64,000 bases of DNA from Fictibacillus arsenicus (GTDB taxonomy: Bacteria > Bacillota > Bacilli > Bacillales > Fictibacillaceae): NCBI RefSeq assembly GCF_001999465.1, contig NZ_MQMF01000002.1, positions 434,001-498,000 of the forward strand. Reading direction: 5' to 3'. Below, piece after piece: positions 34,627 through 42,733 of this stretch (its first letter is position 1; the number at the start of each line of letters is the position of its first letter). The notes below the pieces were generated by a model. It had not been told where the DNA came from and did not search any database. It saw nothing but the letters and a program-made list of their open reading frames with translations. The translations under genes and the position numbers were made by a program.

Positions 34627-35643
34627 TTACTTGTCGCGTAAATCACAGACTGACTGCCTCTCTACAATCGTAAATGGCATGAATTGGCTTTTTGCTTCTT
34701 TTTCTTCACCTTTAATCAATTTTACTAAAATCTCGCCTGCAGTTTGCCCCATATCTTTTAAAGGCTGTGAGACAGTTGTCAGCGCAGGATAACACATTTC
34801 TGCGATCTTAAGATTATCGTATCCGATGATCGACAGTTCTTCTGGCACTTTTATGCCCTGCTGATGCGCGGCGGACATGGCTCCGATTGCCATCTCGTCA
34901 CTCGCAGCAAAGAGAGCGGTCATATTTGGCAGCTGCTTAAGCAGAACAGGCAATGACTCTTTTCCATTTTGAAAGCGGTAGCCTTCATTCGTCGTGATGT
35001 GATCTTCTGAAAAGGCGAGAGAATGCTTTTGAAGAGCTTCCTTAAAACCTCTCATACGGGGAACTCCCGCAATCGGATCATTTCTGCTGCCGCCAATCAT
35101 CCCAATTTGTCTGTGCCCTTTTTTTATCAGGTGCTCAGTTGCCTGAAAAGCTCCTTCAAAATCGTTTACTCGCACGAAAGGGAGATCATAGTTTGATGAT
35201 GCAGTAGAAACAAGTACGACTGGTACTTTCATCTCTTGAAAAATCTTATAATACTCTTCTTTCACGTCTTCTGAGGCAAAGATAATGCCGTCTACCCTTT
35301 TTTCCTGCAATAATCGTAAATATTTGACTGTCCGCTTCCCGCTGGAAGTCGTATTGCAGACAATAACGCTGAATCCTCCGTCGTGCGCTGCATTCTCGAC
35401 ACCTTCTAAAACTTCTGATGAAAGCATCCCAGACACTTCTGGAAACAGAACACCGATTGTTTGCGTCCGCTTGTTGATCAGTCCGCGGGCAATGGCGTTC
35501 GGCTGATAGCCCAGGGCTTCAATAGCTTCTTGCACCTTTTTCTTTGTGTCCTCCGAATAGCCTGGCAGTCCGTTTACGATCCTGGAAACCGTTGCAATTG
35601 AAACATTTGCATACTTGGCTACATCTTTAATTGTCGGATTCAA
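34627..35643 (-). CDS. LacI-family regulator of the adjacent sugar cluster
   Basis: A 338-residue LacI/GalR repressor. The HTH is at the N-terminus (TIKDVAKYANVSIATVSRIVNG), with the hinge helix YQPNAIARGL at about residues 47-56 and a periplasmic-binding-like sensor domain from about 60. The start is a TTG at 35643, behind AGGTAG. Near-identical palindromes GTAAACGTTTAC lie upstream of both this gene and the ThuA gene, indicating autoregulation and control of the downstream cluster. The effector is probably the sugar or a derivative, but is unknown. Confidence 0.94.
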   Translation of the reverse strand: MNPTIKDVAKYANVSIATVSRIVNGLPGYSEDTKKKVQEAIEALGYQPNAIARGLINKRTQTIGVLFPEVSGMLSSEVLEGVENAAHDGGFSVIVCNTTSSGKRTVKYLRLLQEKRVDGIIFASEDVKEEYYKIFQEMKVPVVLVSTASSNYDLPFVRVNDFEGAFQATEHLIKKGHRQIGMIGGSRNDPIAGVPRMRGFKEALQKHSLAFSEDHITTNEGYRFQNGKESLPVLLKQLPNMTALFAASDEMAIGAMSAAHQQGIKVPEELSIIGYDNLKIAEMCYPALTTVSQPLKDMGQTAGEILVKLIKGEEKEAKSQFMPFTIVERQSVCDLRDK

Positions 35644-35662
35644 AACATCTACCTGCTTTCTG

Positions 35663-35680
35663 TTACGTAAACGTTTACAT
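35663..35680. promoter_or_regulatory. LacI-type operator upstream of the lacI-family gene
   Basis: TTACGTAAACGTTTACAT with the 12-bp perfect core GTAAACGTTTAC (35667-35678), the same core as the site before the ThuA gene. Confidence 0.75.
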
Positions 35681-35796
35681 TTACCCTTTCAATCTATCAG
35701 CGCTCTTCAAAAAAGTCAATTATATTTTCTCTAAAAAAAGATTACAGTTTTTGAAAAAGGGAAAAGAATACTAATATGAAATGGAGGTCACTGCTT

Positions 35797-36885
35797 ATGT
35801 GGTATCAGCACTCATTCTTTAAGTACGGGGCAGGTGCCGTACTCGTTCTCACGATTCTATTCTTACTAGGGAAAATCGACTATCTCATTGACTTCCTGTA
35901 TCTTGTTATCTCGAGCGTTTTCTTTCCGGTGTTTATCGCTGGATTGCTATATTATTTGCTCCGCCCGCTCATTCGTTTTTTGATTCAAAAGAAGGTTCCC
36001 AAATTCCTTGCTATATTCCTTGTCATGCTAGGATTAATTTTAGCATTCACCGGAATTTCAGGTGTTGCCATTCCTGTCGTCGCGGATCAGTTAACAAACC
36101 TTACAGATGACTTCCCGAAAAAAATAGGTGAAGCTACTGAAAAAACAGGAAAAATGGTCACAGGTGAAAACAAATCATTCATTGACAGCACACAGGTTGC
36201 AAAACTGGCGACCGAGCGCCTCGAAAAGTTTACAAGCTCCATCTCCAAAGATGTAATCGCTCTCGTCACTACTTTAACGAATATCGCTCTCGTTCTATTG
36301 GTGGTACCGTTTATCCTATTTTATTTACTGCTGGATGACAAAAAGTTTTTTAATTATTTTTTAAGACTTGTGCCCCGCCATATGGAACATGACGTCGCTG
36401 CCATTCTGCGGGATATCGATTCCACACTGTCTTCCTATATTAAAGGTCAAATATTGGTGGCAATATTCGTCGGAGTATTTATGTATGCCGGCTATATGAT
36501 CATCGGCCTTAAATTTGCACTCGTACTTGCTCTTTTTGCTGTTTTGACGAATGTCATTCCATTTCTTGGACCGTTCATCGGGGTGTTCCCCGCTCTTTTG
36601 GTCGGGCTTATCCAAGACCCGGTGATGGCGATTAAAGTAGCTTTTGTAACCCTTGTTGTTCAACAGGTGGAAGGCAACATTCTATCTCCGCAGATCATGG
36701 GAAGAAAGCTTCGCATACATCCGCTTACCATTATTTTAGTCGTACTGATGTCTGGTGCGGCTTTTGGCTTTATCGGTCTGCTATTGGCAATTCCAGCTTA
36801 TGCAGTAACAAAAACCATCATAAGTAATCTATATCGAATTTATTTGTTATATAACCCACCAGAAACGAGAAGTGATTTGCTCTGA
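35797..36885 (+). CDS. AI-2E-family transporter-like membrane protein
   Basis: A 362-residue protein of the AI-2E transporter family (YtvI/YrrI/YueF relatives). It has paired N-terminal helices, a soluble segment at about residues 95-150, and the conserved C-terminal block FLGPFIGVFPALLVGLIQDP followed by EGNILSPQIMGRKLRIHPL. Some family members export the quorum signal AI-2, others act as Na+/H+ antiporters; neither role can be assigned. The ATG at 35797 (MWYQHSFF) is nine bases from GGAGG; an ATG at 35776 overlaps that site. It is followed 14 bases later by a DUF1206 gene. Confidence 0.9.
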   Translation: MWYQHSFFKYGAGAVLVLTILFLLGKIDYLIDFLYLVISSVFFPVFIAGLLYYLLRPLIRFLIQKKVPKFLAIFLVMLGLILAFTGISGVAIPVVADQLTNLTDDFPKKIGEATEKTGKMVTGENKSFIDSTQVAKLATERLEKFTSSISKDVIALVTTLTNIALVLLVVPFILFYLLLDDKKFFNYFLRLVPRHMEHDVAAILRDIDSTLSSYIKGQILVAIFVGVFMYAGYMIIGLKFALVLALFAVLTNVIPFLGPFIGVFPALLVGLIQDPVMAIKVAFVTLVVQQVEGNILSPQIMGRKLRIHPLTIILVVLMSGAAFGFIGLLLAIPAYAVTKTIISNLYRIYLLYNPPETRSDLL

Positions 36886-36899
36886 AAGGAGAGCCGATT

Positions 36900-37760
36900 T
36901 TGACTGTAAAACAGCCATTTGTAAAAAAAGAAACGTATAAGGATAAGATTAAGAACCATTTCGAATCTTTCCGCCCTTGGATACATCGTTTTGCAAGAAT
37001 TGGATACCTGTCAAAGGGCATCGTTTATGTTGTAATTGGAATTCTTGCACTGATCACTTCAACCGGTACCAAATTATATGAAGCAAGTTCGCAAGGGGCG
37101 CTTTATACGATTGCCCAGCAGCCTTTCGGACCTGTTTTATTGATTGTACTTGCCATTGGGTTAAGCGCCTATGCATTCTGGCAGATCACGAAAGCGGTCT
37201 TTGATCCCGAATGCGTAAACCATAGCTGGAAAAGATGGTTCAGCAGAATTGGATACTTATTTATAGCAGGTGTTTATACGGCAATGTGCATTAGTGCTTT
37301 GCGGATTCTATTCCGTGCCAGAGGAGAATCGTCGGATAAAACGTATCAGACTTTATCGGCACAGATGCTTGCGCAGCCTTTCGGACAGTTATTGGTTGCG
37401 ATCGGCGGACTGATTTTTGGCATAATCGGAGTTGTTTTTCTGTTCAGAGCCATGTCACGAAAATTCAAAAAGAACCTTAAGAAAAACGAGATGAACAAGA
37501 AAGAATGGGAATGGAGCGGCTATATCGGGACATTTGGAATGATAGCACGCGGGATTGTATTTATGATTATCGGCTTTTTCCTTATACGCACCGCTATCCT
37601 TGCAAATCCTGAAGAAACAAAAGGACTAGACGGTGCTCTTCTAGAGCTATCGAAACAGCCATTCGGCCCGGTACTCCTTGCGATCGTTGCCCTTGGATTT
37701 ATCGCTTATGGCGTGTTTATGTTTGCCAGCGCCAAATATCGCAGGTTGAATAACCAGTAA
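36900..37760 (+). CDS. DUF1206-domain membrane protein
   Basis: A 286-residue protein with three copies of the DUF1206 unit (residues about 30-105, 112-190 and 205-280). Each begins with an Arg-x-GY-type helix (FARIGYLSKGIVYVVIG, FSRIGYLFIAGVY, FGMIARGIVFMIIG) and contains a QPFG turn (QQPFGPVLL, AQPFGQLLV, KQPFGPVLL). Six membrane helices result. Function is unknown for the family. The TTG start follows GGAGAG. It forms an operon with the AI-2E family gene and ends in a terminator. Confidence 0.88.
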   Translation: MTVKQPFVKKETYKDKIKNHFESFRPWIHRFARIGYLSKGIVYVVIGILALITSTGTKLYEASSQGALYTIAQQPFGPVLLIVLAIGLSAYAFWQITKAVFDPECVNHSWKRWFSRIGYLFIAGVYTAMCISALRILFRARGESSDKTYQTLSAQMLAQPFGQLLVAIGGLIFGIIGVVFLFRAMSRKFKKNLKKNEMNKKEWEWSGYIGTFGMIARGIVFMIIGFFLIRTAILANPEETKGLDGALLELSKQPFGPVLLAIVALGFIAYGVFMFASAKYRRLNNQ

Positions 37761-37762
37761 GA

Positions 37763-37797
37763 AAAATCCCTACCGAAAACCGGCAGGGATTTTTGTT
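37763..37797 (+). terminator. Terminator after the DUF1206 gene
   Basis: AAAATCCCT and AGGGATTTTT arms with an inner CCG/CGG stem. Confidence 0.85.
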
Positions 37798-37808
37798 TGA
37801 TTATGCAT

Positions 37809-37846
37809 GGGGGTCTGTCCCGGGTCTGTCCCCGGGACAGACCCCC
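37809..37846. repeat. REP-like palindrome with 16-bp arms
   Basis: Arms GGGGGTCTGTCCCGGG and CCCGGGACAGACCCCC enclose TCTGTC. It lies between convergent genes (DUF1206 and an MFS exporter), 10 bases before the MFS stop. Confidence 0.9.
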
Positions 37847-37855
37847 ATCATGTTA

Positions 37856-39091
37856 TCACTCTCTAGACCACTTCTCTAGTGTGCGGTCCGTTGGCAGCAT
37901 CACGGTCAAAAGACCTAACAAAGGCAAAAAGCTGATGAGCAGCATGGTGTAAGATATGCTTGTTACATCCGCTACCTTTCCGAGCACAACTGAACCAAGT
38001 GCACCCATTCCGAACGCCAGACCTACAATTAAACCTGAAACCATTCCTATCCTTCCTGGAACTAATTCTTGTGCATATACCACTGTTACTGAGAAGCTTG
38101 TGTTTAAAATAAAACCGATCAGGAAGAACAGGGGTGCTATTGCCCATAATCCCACATACGGCAAAAGAAGTGCGAGTGGTGCTGTTCCGACCATCGACCA
38201 AAAGATCATATTTCTCTTTCCCAGACGATCTGCAATCGGTCCGCCGAAGAATGTACCGAGCACCCCTGACGCCATGAAAACAAACAAATAAATTTGCGCC
38301 TGGCGGATTGTTAGACCGTAATCATGAATTAGATAGAACTGATAATAGTTGCTGATTCCTGAGAAATACCAAGACCGTCCGAATACAAGGAAAACAAGAA
38401 GAGCCATCGCCATAATGACTTGATTTTTACGCTTTTTATCAATCGCTTTTTTCTCACCGGTCTGTTTTTTTACGCGAGGAAAATGAGCAAGCTGTCTAGC
38501 GTACCAGCCTGATACATAAAACAGAACAAAAATAGCCACTGCTGCGAACGATGTGAACCACACTGCCCCAAACTGACCAAGCGGAACAAAAACGAGAGCC
38601 GTCATCACAGGTGCCAGTGATGTCCCAGAGTTTCCTCCAACCTGATAGATCGACTGAGCAAGACCGCGCTGATTTCCAGCTGCCATATAAGCAACTCGTG
38701 AACCTTCTGGATGAAATACCGCGGATCCGAGTCCAATTCCAATAACAGAAATGATTATCATATAAAACGAATTAGCAAAAGCAATCCCTAACATACCTAT
38801 TAAGCTAGCCATCATGCCAAATGGCAGCAGATACGGAGAGGTTGTTCGATCCGTGTACCAGCCAACGATTGGCTGCATGACTGATGAAGTAATGTTGAGT
38901 GTAAAAGCAATCCAGCCAAGCTGCGTAAAAGTAAGCCCCATCGATTTCTCTAAGATTGGAAAAATCGCAGGGATTACAGCCTGCATCGAATCATTCAATA
39001 AGTGTACAAAACTAATAGCAAATAAAATTGAATAAATGGTCTTCTGCTGTGAAGACGCTAAGCTTGGCGTCTTCTCTGTTGATGTGGCCAT
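37856..39091 (-). CDS. MFS transporter, fosmidomycin-resistance (Fsr)-like
   Basis: A 411-residue, 12-helix major facilitator. The N-terminal half has SFVHLLNDSMQAVIPAIFPIL and FHPEGSRVAYMAAGNQRGLAQSIYQVGGNSG, which are typical of the Fsr group (FHPEG and QVGGNxG motifs). The loop 8-9 signature is GGPIADRLGKRNMI. Fsr proteins export fosmidomycin and other small compounds; the natural substrate is unknown. The ATG at 39091 (MATSTEK) has AAGGA eight bases upstream and is preferred to longer in-frame starts. Monocistronic. Confidence 0.9.
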   Translation of the reverse strand: MATSTEKTPSLASSQQKTIYSILFAISFVHLLNDSMQAVIPAIFPILEKSMGLTFTQLGWIAFTLNITSSVMQPIVGWYTDRTTSPYLLPFGMMASLIGMLGIAFANSFYMIIISVIGIGLGSAVFHPEGSRVAYMAAGNQRGLAQSIYQVGGNSGTSLAPVMTALVFVPLGQFGAVWFTSFAAVAIFVLFYVSGWYARQLAHFPRVKKQTGEKKAIDKKRKNQVIMAMALLVFLVFGRSWYFSGISNYYQFYLIHDYGLTIRQAQIYLFVFMASGVLGTFFGGPIADRLGKRNMIFWSMVGTAPLALLLPYVGLWAIAPLFFLIGFILNTSFSVTVVYAQELVPGRIGMVSGLIVGLAFGMGALGSVVLGKVADVTSISYTMLLISFLPLLGLLTVMLPTDRTLEKWSRE

Positions 39092-39258
39092 GCCGCATTC
39101 CTTCTTTCTTTTTCTACTCATAAACTTCCAGACTATGTATCTTTTCAATAGATTACCACAACAAACAAGTTCATTACTAAAATAGCGATCTTCGACACAT
39201 GAAATCGAGCAAACCTCCTAGGGAGAAAACGAATATGGCATGCGGGAAATAAATTGTT

Positions 39259-39273
39259 AGGGGTCTGACCCCA
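39259..39273. repeat. REP-like palindrome (short)
   Basis: AGGGGTCTGACCCCA, the minimal 13-bp core of the family, just downstream of the clpP terminator. Confidence 0.75.
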
Positions 39274-39283
39274 TTTCCCAAAA

Positions 39284-39318
39284 AGAGAAGCCAGCCCAAA
39301 TCGGGCTGGCTTCTCTTT
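39284..39318 (-). terminator. Terminator after clpP
   Basis: AGAGAAGCCAGCCC and GGGCTGGCTTCTCT form a perfect 14-bp stem, followed on the minus strand by TTTTT. Confidence 0.9.
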
Positions 39319-39371
39319 CATATTCATATTATTCCATTTCTGGATTGCCGAGAATTCTTATTTAAACCGGC

Positions 39372-39953
39372 TTAGATCTTTTCGATCACTTTGTCGATGA
39401 TTCCGTATTTTAATGCTTCTTCTGCTGACATGAAGTAATCGCGGTCTGTGTCTTTTTCTACTTTTTCAATTGGCTGTCCTGAGCGGTCTGAGATGATTTT
39501 ATTCAAAAGCTCGCGTGTCTGCAGGATTCGTTTTGCGTGGATGGCCATATCAGATGCCTGCCCTTGTGTTCCGCCGAGCGGCTGGTGGATCATGACTTCA
39601 GCGTTCGGAAGCGCATAACGCTTACCTTTAGCGCCAGCCACTAGTAGAACGGCACCCATAGATGCTGCCATGCCGATACAGATTGTGGACACATCTGGTT
39701 TAATAAATTGAATCGTGTCATAGATCGCCAGGCCTGCAGTCACTGAGCCCCCTGGTGAATTGATGTAGATGGAAATATCTTTTTCAGGATCTTCAGCTGC
39801 TAGGAATAGAAGCTGTGCGACGATCGAATTCGCCACATTATCATCAATGGCACTTCCGAGCATGATAATACGGTCTTTTAGCAGCCTTGAATAAATATCA
39901 TACGAACGCTCACCGCGGTTCGTAGATTCTACAACCATTGGAATTAAGTTCAT
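39372..39953 (-). CDS. clpP: ATP-dependent Clp protease proteolytic subunit, probable second copy
   Basis: A 193-residue ClpP with an intact catalytic triad, Ser98 (GMAASMGA), His123 (MIHQPLGG) and Asp172 (DTDRDYFM). The N-terminal [29 protein letters not shown] matches processed ClpPs. It forms the 14-subunit chamber that degrades proteins fed by ClpX, ClpC or ClpE. The location is not the usual housekeeping context of Bacillus: it is the third gene of an operon behind an ArsR-type regulator and a 69-residue protein, 15 bases after the latter. That suggests a paralogue under its own control, as in B. cereus-group clpP1, but the rest of the genome is not visible. Confidence 0.95.
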   Translation of the reverse strand: MNLIPMVVESTNRGERSYDIYSRLLKDRIIMLGSAIDDNVANSIVAQLLFLAAEDPEKDISIYINSPGGSVTAGLAIYDTIQFIKPDVSTICIGMAASMGAVLLVAGAKGKRYALPNAEVMIHQPLGGTQGQASDMAIHAKRILQTRELLNKIISDRSGQPIEKVEKDTDRDYFMSAEEALKYGIIDKVIEKI

Positions 39954-39968
39954 CTGTTTTCCTCCTAA

Positions 39969-40178
39969 TTATGCCGCGATTGCTATCGGGCTTGTGCTTG
40001 TTGTATTTGGTACATTTATTTTCCCGAATCCTGATGTAATAAAAATAATTTTCGCAGGCTGCTGCTGACTGTCAGCACCCTCAACCTGCACTTCTTTTTT
40101 CATCGGGATCACGTTTGTTTCTTCTGTGACATGATCTGTTTTTATTGGTGTAACCGTACTCTTCTGTTCCTCTTTCAC
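39969..40178 (-). CDS. 69-residue protein of unknown function between arsR-type and clpP genes
   Basis: A small protein overlapping the ArsR-type gene by 4 bp (start inside its last codons), with clpP 15 bases downstream. The first 40 residues are hydrophilic and disordered-looking (TEETNVIPMKKEVQVEGADSQQQ). The C-terminal part is mildly hydrophobic (AKIIFITSGFGKINVPNTTS) and ends SPIAIAA. This ending resembles the C-terminus of ssrA tags (ALAA), which ClpXP recognises. I recognise no family. It could be a Clp substrate, adaptor or precursor peptide; all are inference. Overlap, spacing and ribosome binding sites support it as a real gene. Confidence 0.7.
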   Translation of the reverse strand: MKEEQKSTVTPIKTDHVTEETNVIPMKKEVQVEGADSQQQPAKIIFITSGFGKINVPNTTSTSPIAIAA

Positions 40179-40777
40179 GCTGTGCCGCCTCCTTCAGGTT
40201 TTGGGTACATCGCCATTGAGACATGAAACGTTTTGGATTTTCCTGGTTTGGGATTATGATGTTTTTTAATCAGTTCTGAAAGCATGTTTGTGTAACCTTG
40301 TAAAAAAGCTTGCCGTTCTTCAACGTCTAAAAGTGAGAGCTCCATCTCCATGACCGCACTTGGAATTTCCTCATCCTCAGCCTCTTCCATAAGGGATACG
40401 GCGTCTCGTTTTATTTTTTCCGTGAGAGACAATACATGAGCTAGTGCAGTCTGATCCTTCAGTTTTCGGATGGTTTCCTGTGACAGACCGAGTGAATCAG
40501 ATAACAGAAAAGTCTTCCCCGCACTTCTATAAAGAACTTCTACAAGGTTTCTGACATTCCTTGTTCCTGCCCGCGTAACAAGGCCGACTTTTTCCAGGGT
40601 CTTTAGATGATAGTTCACCTTTTGAGCGGAATCATTCATCACTTTTGATAGTTCTGTCGCCGATCTCGGCTCCTTCAATAAGCTTATGATCTCTGACCTT
40701 ACAGGATGCAAAAGGGCTGCTGCCTGTTCTGGCTCCGTGACGATAAAGGTTTCTGGTACGGTTTGATTCCTATTCAC
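40175..40777 (-). CDS. ArsR-type winged-helix regulator heading the clpP operon
   Basis: A 200-residue protein with an ArsR-like winged helix at residues about 18-80 (HPVRSEIISLLKEPRSATELSKVMNDSAQKVNYHLKTLEKVGLV). The 120-residue C-terminal extension is helical and acidic, without the metal-binding cysteines of true ArsR/SmtB sensors. This resembles the YceK/PadR-like helix-turn-helix_20 group with an extra domain. It is the first gene of the operon, and three 18-bp-spaced TTACGTAA-type sites lie 30-75 bases upstream. Autoregulation is therefore likely. The inducing signal is unknown. Confidence 0.9.
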   Translation of the reverse strand: MNRNQTVPETFIVTEPEQAAALLHPVRSEIISLLKEPRSATELSKVMNDSAQKVNYHLKTLEKVGLVTRAGTRNVRNLVEVLYRSAGKTFLLSDSLGLSQETIRKLKDQTALAHVLSLTEKIKRDAVSLMEEAEDEEIPSAVMEMELSLLDVEERQAFLQGYTNMLSELIKKHHNPKPGKSKTFHVSMAMYPKPEGGGTA

Positions 40778-40807
40778 TCACATCACCTCACTTTTTAAAT
40801 TTACCTC

Positions 40808-40851
40808 TTACGTAAAAAAAATACTTTACGTAAAATTATTTTATTACGTTA
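40808..40851. promoter_or_regulatory. Three phased operator-like sites upstream of the arsR-orf69-clpP operon
   Basis: TTACGTAA at 40808-40815, TTACGTAA at 40826-40833 and TTACGTTA at 40844-40851. Successive starts are exactly 18 bp apart. Each of the first two is a perfect 8-bp palindrome, and the third has one change. Equal phasing of just under two helical turns suggests cooperative binding by the regulator encoded next to it. Confidence 0.75.
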
Positions 40852-40901
40852 GGCTTCATTATGTCAAAGATTTACTCAAAATATACACCTGCCTATAAAC
40901 A

Positions 40902-40938
40902 TAAAAAACAGACTGCCTATCCATAACAGTCTGTACTC
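40902..40938 (-). terminator. Terminator, probably of the 79-residue membrane protein transcript
   Basis: CAGACTG arms around an 11-base loop on the minus strand followed by TTTTTTATG. Repeat R5 lies between it and the gene, so R5 would be part of the transcript. Confidence 0.65.
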
Positions 40939-40969
40939 TGATCATTTTTTAAGACTCATTTCTAAAAGA

Positions 40970-41210
40970 TTGTTGCTACTGAGTTCTTCAATGAATAGTT
41001 AATTGAAGCGGAAGGGCGAGACTCCTGCATGCCTTCCACCTGAATAAACTTCTTGCAAGGCATGCGACGAGGAATTCGCAGCGTCAGGATTTGCGTGTAC
41101 ATCCATGAAAGTGAGACCACTCAATGTACGCAGTACGGAGTGGGCTCACCGCACGCCCTGCGGAAAGCGAGCCACAAAGAGCGGAAATTAACCACATTCA
41201 AAAACAACAA
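40970..41210 (+). repeat. Dispersed intergenic repeat R5, long form
   Basis: TTGTTGCT at the left end and AAAACAACAA at the right. It has the family start (GAGACTCCTGC) and end (GGGCTCACCGCACGCCCTGC, GGAAAGCGAGCC) but carries about 100 extra bases between them. The extra part includes CTTCTTGCAAGGCATGCGAC and GTACATCCATGAAAGTGAG. The same kind of insert occurs in R6. Confidence 0.85.
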
Positions 41211-41229
41211 AGTTTGCGAAAAAAGCCTT

Positions 41230-41469
41230 TTATAAAAGCGGTATGACGCCAAGAATAAGAAAGATTCCAGCCATCCCTACGTTAAACCAAAATTCTGTTT
41301 TTTGTTTAAATATCCTTCGTTCCACTGCACGGAATAAAAAGATAATCATTAAGATCGAGAAAAATACAGAAGGGCTCTCCCAATACTTTCCGTTATAGAT
41401 CGCGAGCAGCAGCCCCGCGAACATAAGCAGCATTTCGGCATAAACCCACTTTTTAGGTCGTTTTCTCAT
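41230..41469 (-). CDS. Small membrane protein, function unknown
   Basis: A 79-residue protein with a basic N-terminus (MRKRPKKW) and three hydrophobic segments (residues about 9-24, 33-47 and 60-79). They resemble short YtpI-like or DUF-type membrane proteins, but I cannot assign a family. It lies downstream of the thiamine operon on the same strand, separated by about 70 bases, and may be read from it at low level. Repeat R5 and a terminator follow. Confidence 0.65.
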   Translation of the reverse strand: MRKRPKKWVYAEMLLMFAGLLLAIYNGKYWESPSVFFSILMIIFLFRAVERRIFKQKTEFWFNVGMAGIFLILGVIPLL

Positions 41470-41542
41470 CTGATAAAAGGCCCCCTTTTCACCGGGTGAT
41501 AGTACTCAGTGTACGGTCTGAAGGCCTATTCGGTGCATGATC

Positions 41543-42058
41543 TCAAATAGATTTTTCAGACGGCTCTGTCTTCAGATTTACAAATGAGCTTTTTCCAATT
41601 AATCGGAGAATCACCCATCCAATGATCCCGCCTGCGACAGAGCTTGTAAGAAACGGTAGTATGAAGAAAAATGCGCCTGTTTTCGAACCTAAGAAAAGGG
41701 CTGCGACCGGAACTGCAATAACCGCTCCTATAACACCTGTTCCGATCCACTCACCTGCCGCTGCAGCTCCATATGTTTTAGCTTTTTTATAAAAATACCC
41801 TGCTAACAAAGCTCCAATCATCCCACCTGGAAAAGCAAGCAGCGAACCAACACCAATCAAATTACGCAAAAGTCCTATAGCGAACGCTACAATCACAGCT
41901 GGTATCGGACCTAATGTTACACCAGCGATGACATTTATCGCATGCTGAACTGGAAAAGCTTTTGCAACACCTGCTGGAATCCAAAATACATGTGAAGCTA
42001 GAGTGCCTATAGCAACAAACATTGCCATTACCGTCAGCTTCTGAACTGAAATCTTCAC
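41543..42058 (-). CDS. thiW: ThiW, substrate-binding (S) component of an ECF-type thiazole transporter
   Basis: A 171-residue membrane protein with five to six helices. The family signature PAGVAKAFPVQHAINVIAGVTLGP lies at residues about 28-51. ThiW is the S component predicted to import the thiazole moiety of thiamine, using the shared ECF energising module encoded elsewhere. The GTG start lies directly after the thiE stop, with AGAGGGGA as ribosome binding site. Being last in the operon with thiM and thiE supports salvage of thiazole. The C-terminus is charged. Confidence 0.92.
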   Translation of the reverse strand: MKISVQKLTVMAMFVAIGTLASHVFWIPAGVAKAFPVQHAINVIAGVTLGPIPAVIVAFAIGLLRNLIGVGSLLAFPGGMIGALLAGYFYKKAKTYGAAAAGEWIGTGVIGAVIAVPVAALFLGSKTGAFFFILPFLTSSVAGGIIGWVILRLIGKSSFVNLKTEPSEKSI

Positions 42059-42733
42059 TTACAATCCCCTCTTTGCGTTTAATATGTCCAGTAAAAGTTC
42101 ACGAGTTGTTTTTCTTGGATCTTCTGACTGACTGATCGCTGAGATAATGGCCGCTCCATCTGCTCCCGCTCTGATAACAGTTGCAGCATTTTCCAAAGAG
42201 ATTCCGCCAATTCCTACAACAGGAACAGTGATTCCGTTTGTTCGGAACTCTTGGAAAATCCCTTTTCCAACAGGCTCCTTGGCGTCAGGTTTGGTAACAG
42301 TTGCATAAATGGGACCGGTACCGATGTAGTCTGCCCCGTGACTAACAGCATCTTTTGCTTCAGCAAGGGTATGCGCGGAAACGCCGAGGATCTTGCCTTC
42401 TGTCTCTTTGCGGATAAAATCTAAGCTGCCGTCTGTCTGCCCAACATGAAGACCATCAGCATCCACAGCTTTCATCAATTCCAGATCATCGTTCACAATA
42501 AAAAGAATACCATTGTCTCTGCAGATCTCCTTTGCTGTCATTGCGCTTTCCAACCGTTTTTCACCTATTAAAGAATTCACACCTTTTTCACGGTATTGAA
42601 AAGCTGTGATGCCGCCTTTAACAGCCTGAAGAAGTATTTCACGAAAAATCTCTGGGGACTGACAGTTCATCGTGCCTGCCACAAAATAGAGTGATAGCTT
42701 ATGAGCCAGGTTCACTTGTGAGAGTGTCGTCAT
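42059..42733 (-). CDS. thiE: Thiamine-phosphate synthase
   Basis: A 224-residue TIM-barrel enzyme that joins HMP diphosphate and hydroxyethylthiazole phosphate to give thiamine phosphate. The signatures are GGITAFQYREKG (residues about 35-46), FIVNDDLELM, ADGLHVGQTD, GVSAHTLAEA, YIGTGPIYATVTKPDA and VVGIGGISLENA. It overlaps thiM by 4 bp and is followed without a gap by thiW, so the operon is translationally coupled. Expression falls when thiamine diphosphate is plentiful, through the riboswitch upstream of thiD. Confidence 0.96.
   Translation of the reverse strand: MTTLSQVNLAHKLSLYFVAGTMNCQSPEIFREILLQAVKGGITAFQYREKGVNSLIGEKRLESAMTAKEICRDNGILFIVNDDLELMKAVDADGLHVGQTDGSLDFIRKETEGKILGVSAHTLAEAKDAVSHGADYIGTGPIYATVTKPDAKEPVGKGIFQEFRTNGITVPVVGIGGISLENAATVIRAGADGAAIISAISQSEDPRKTTRELLLDILNAKRGL

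Noticed and set aside
41053-41235. A 60-codon frame inside repeat R5
   Set aside because: Lies entirely in the repeat, is not preserved in the related copy R6, and has no ribosome binding site.
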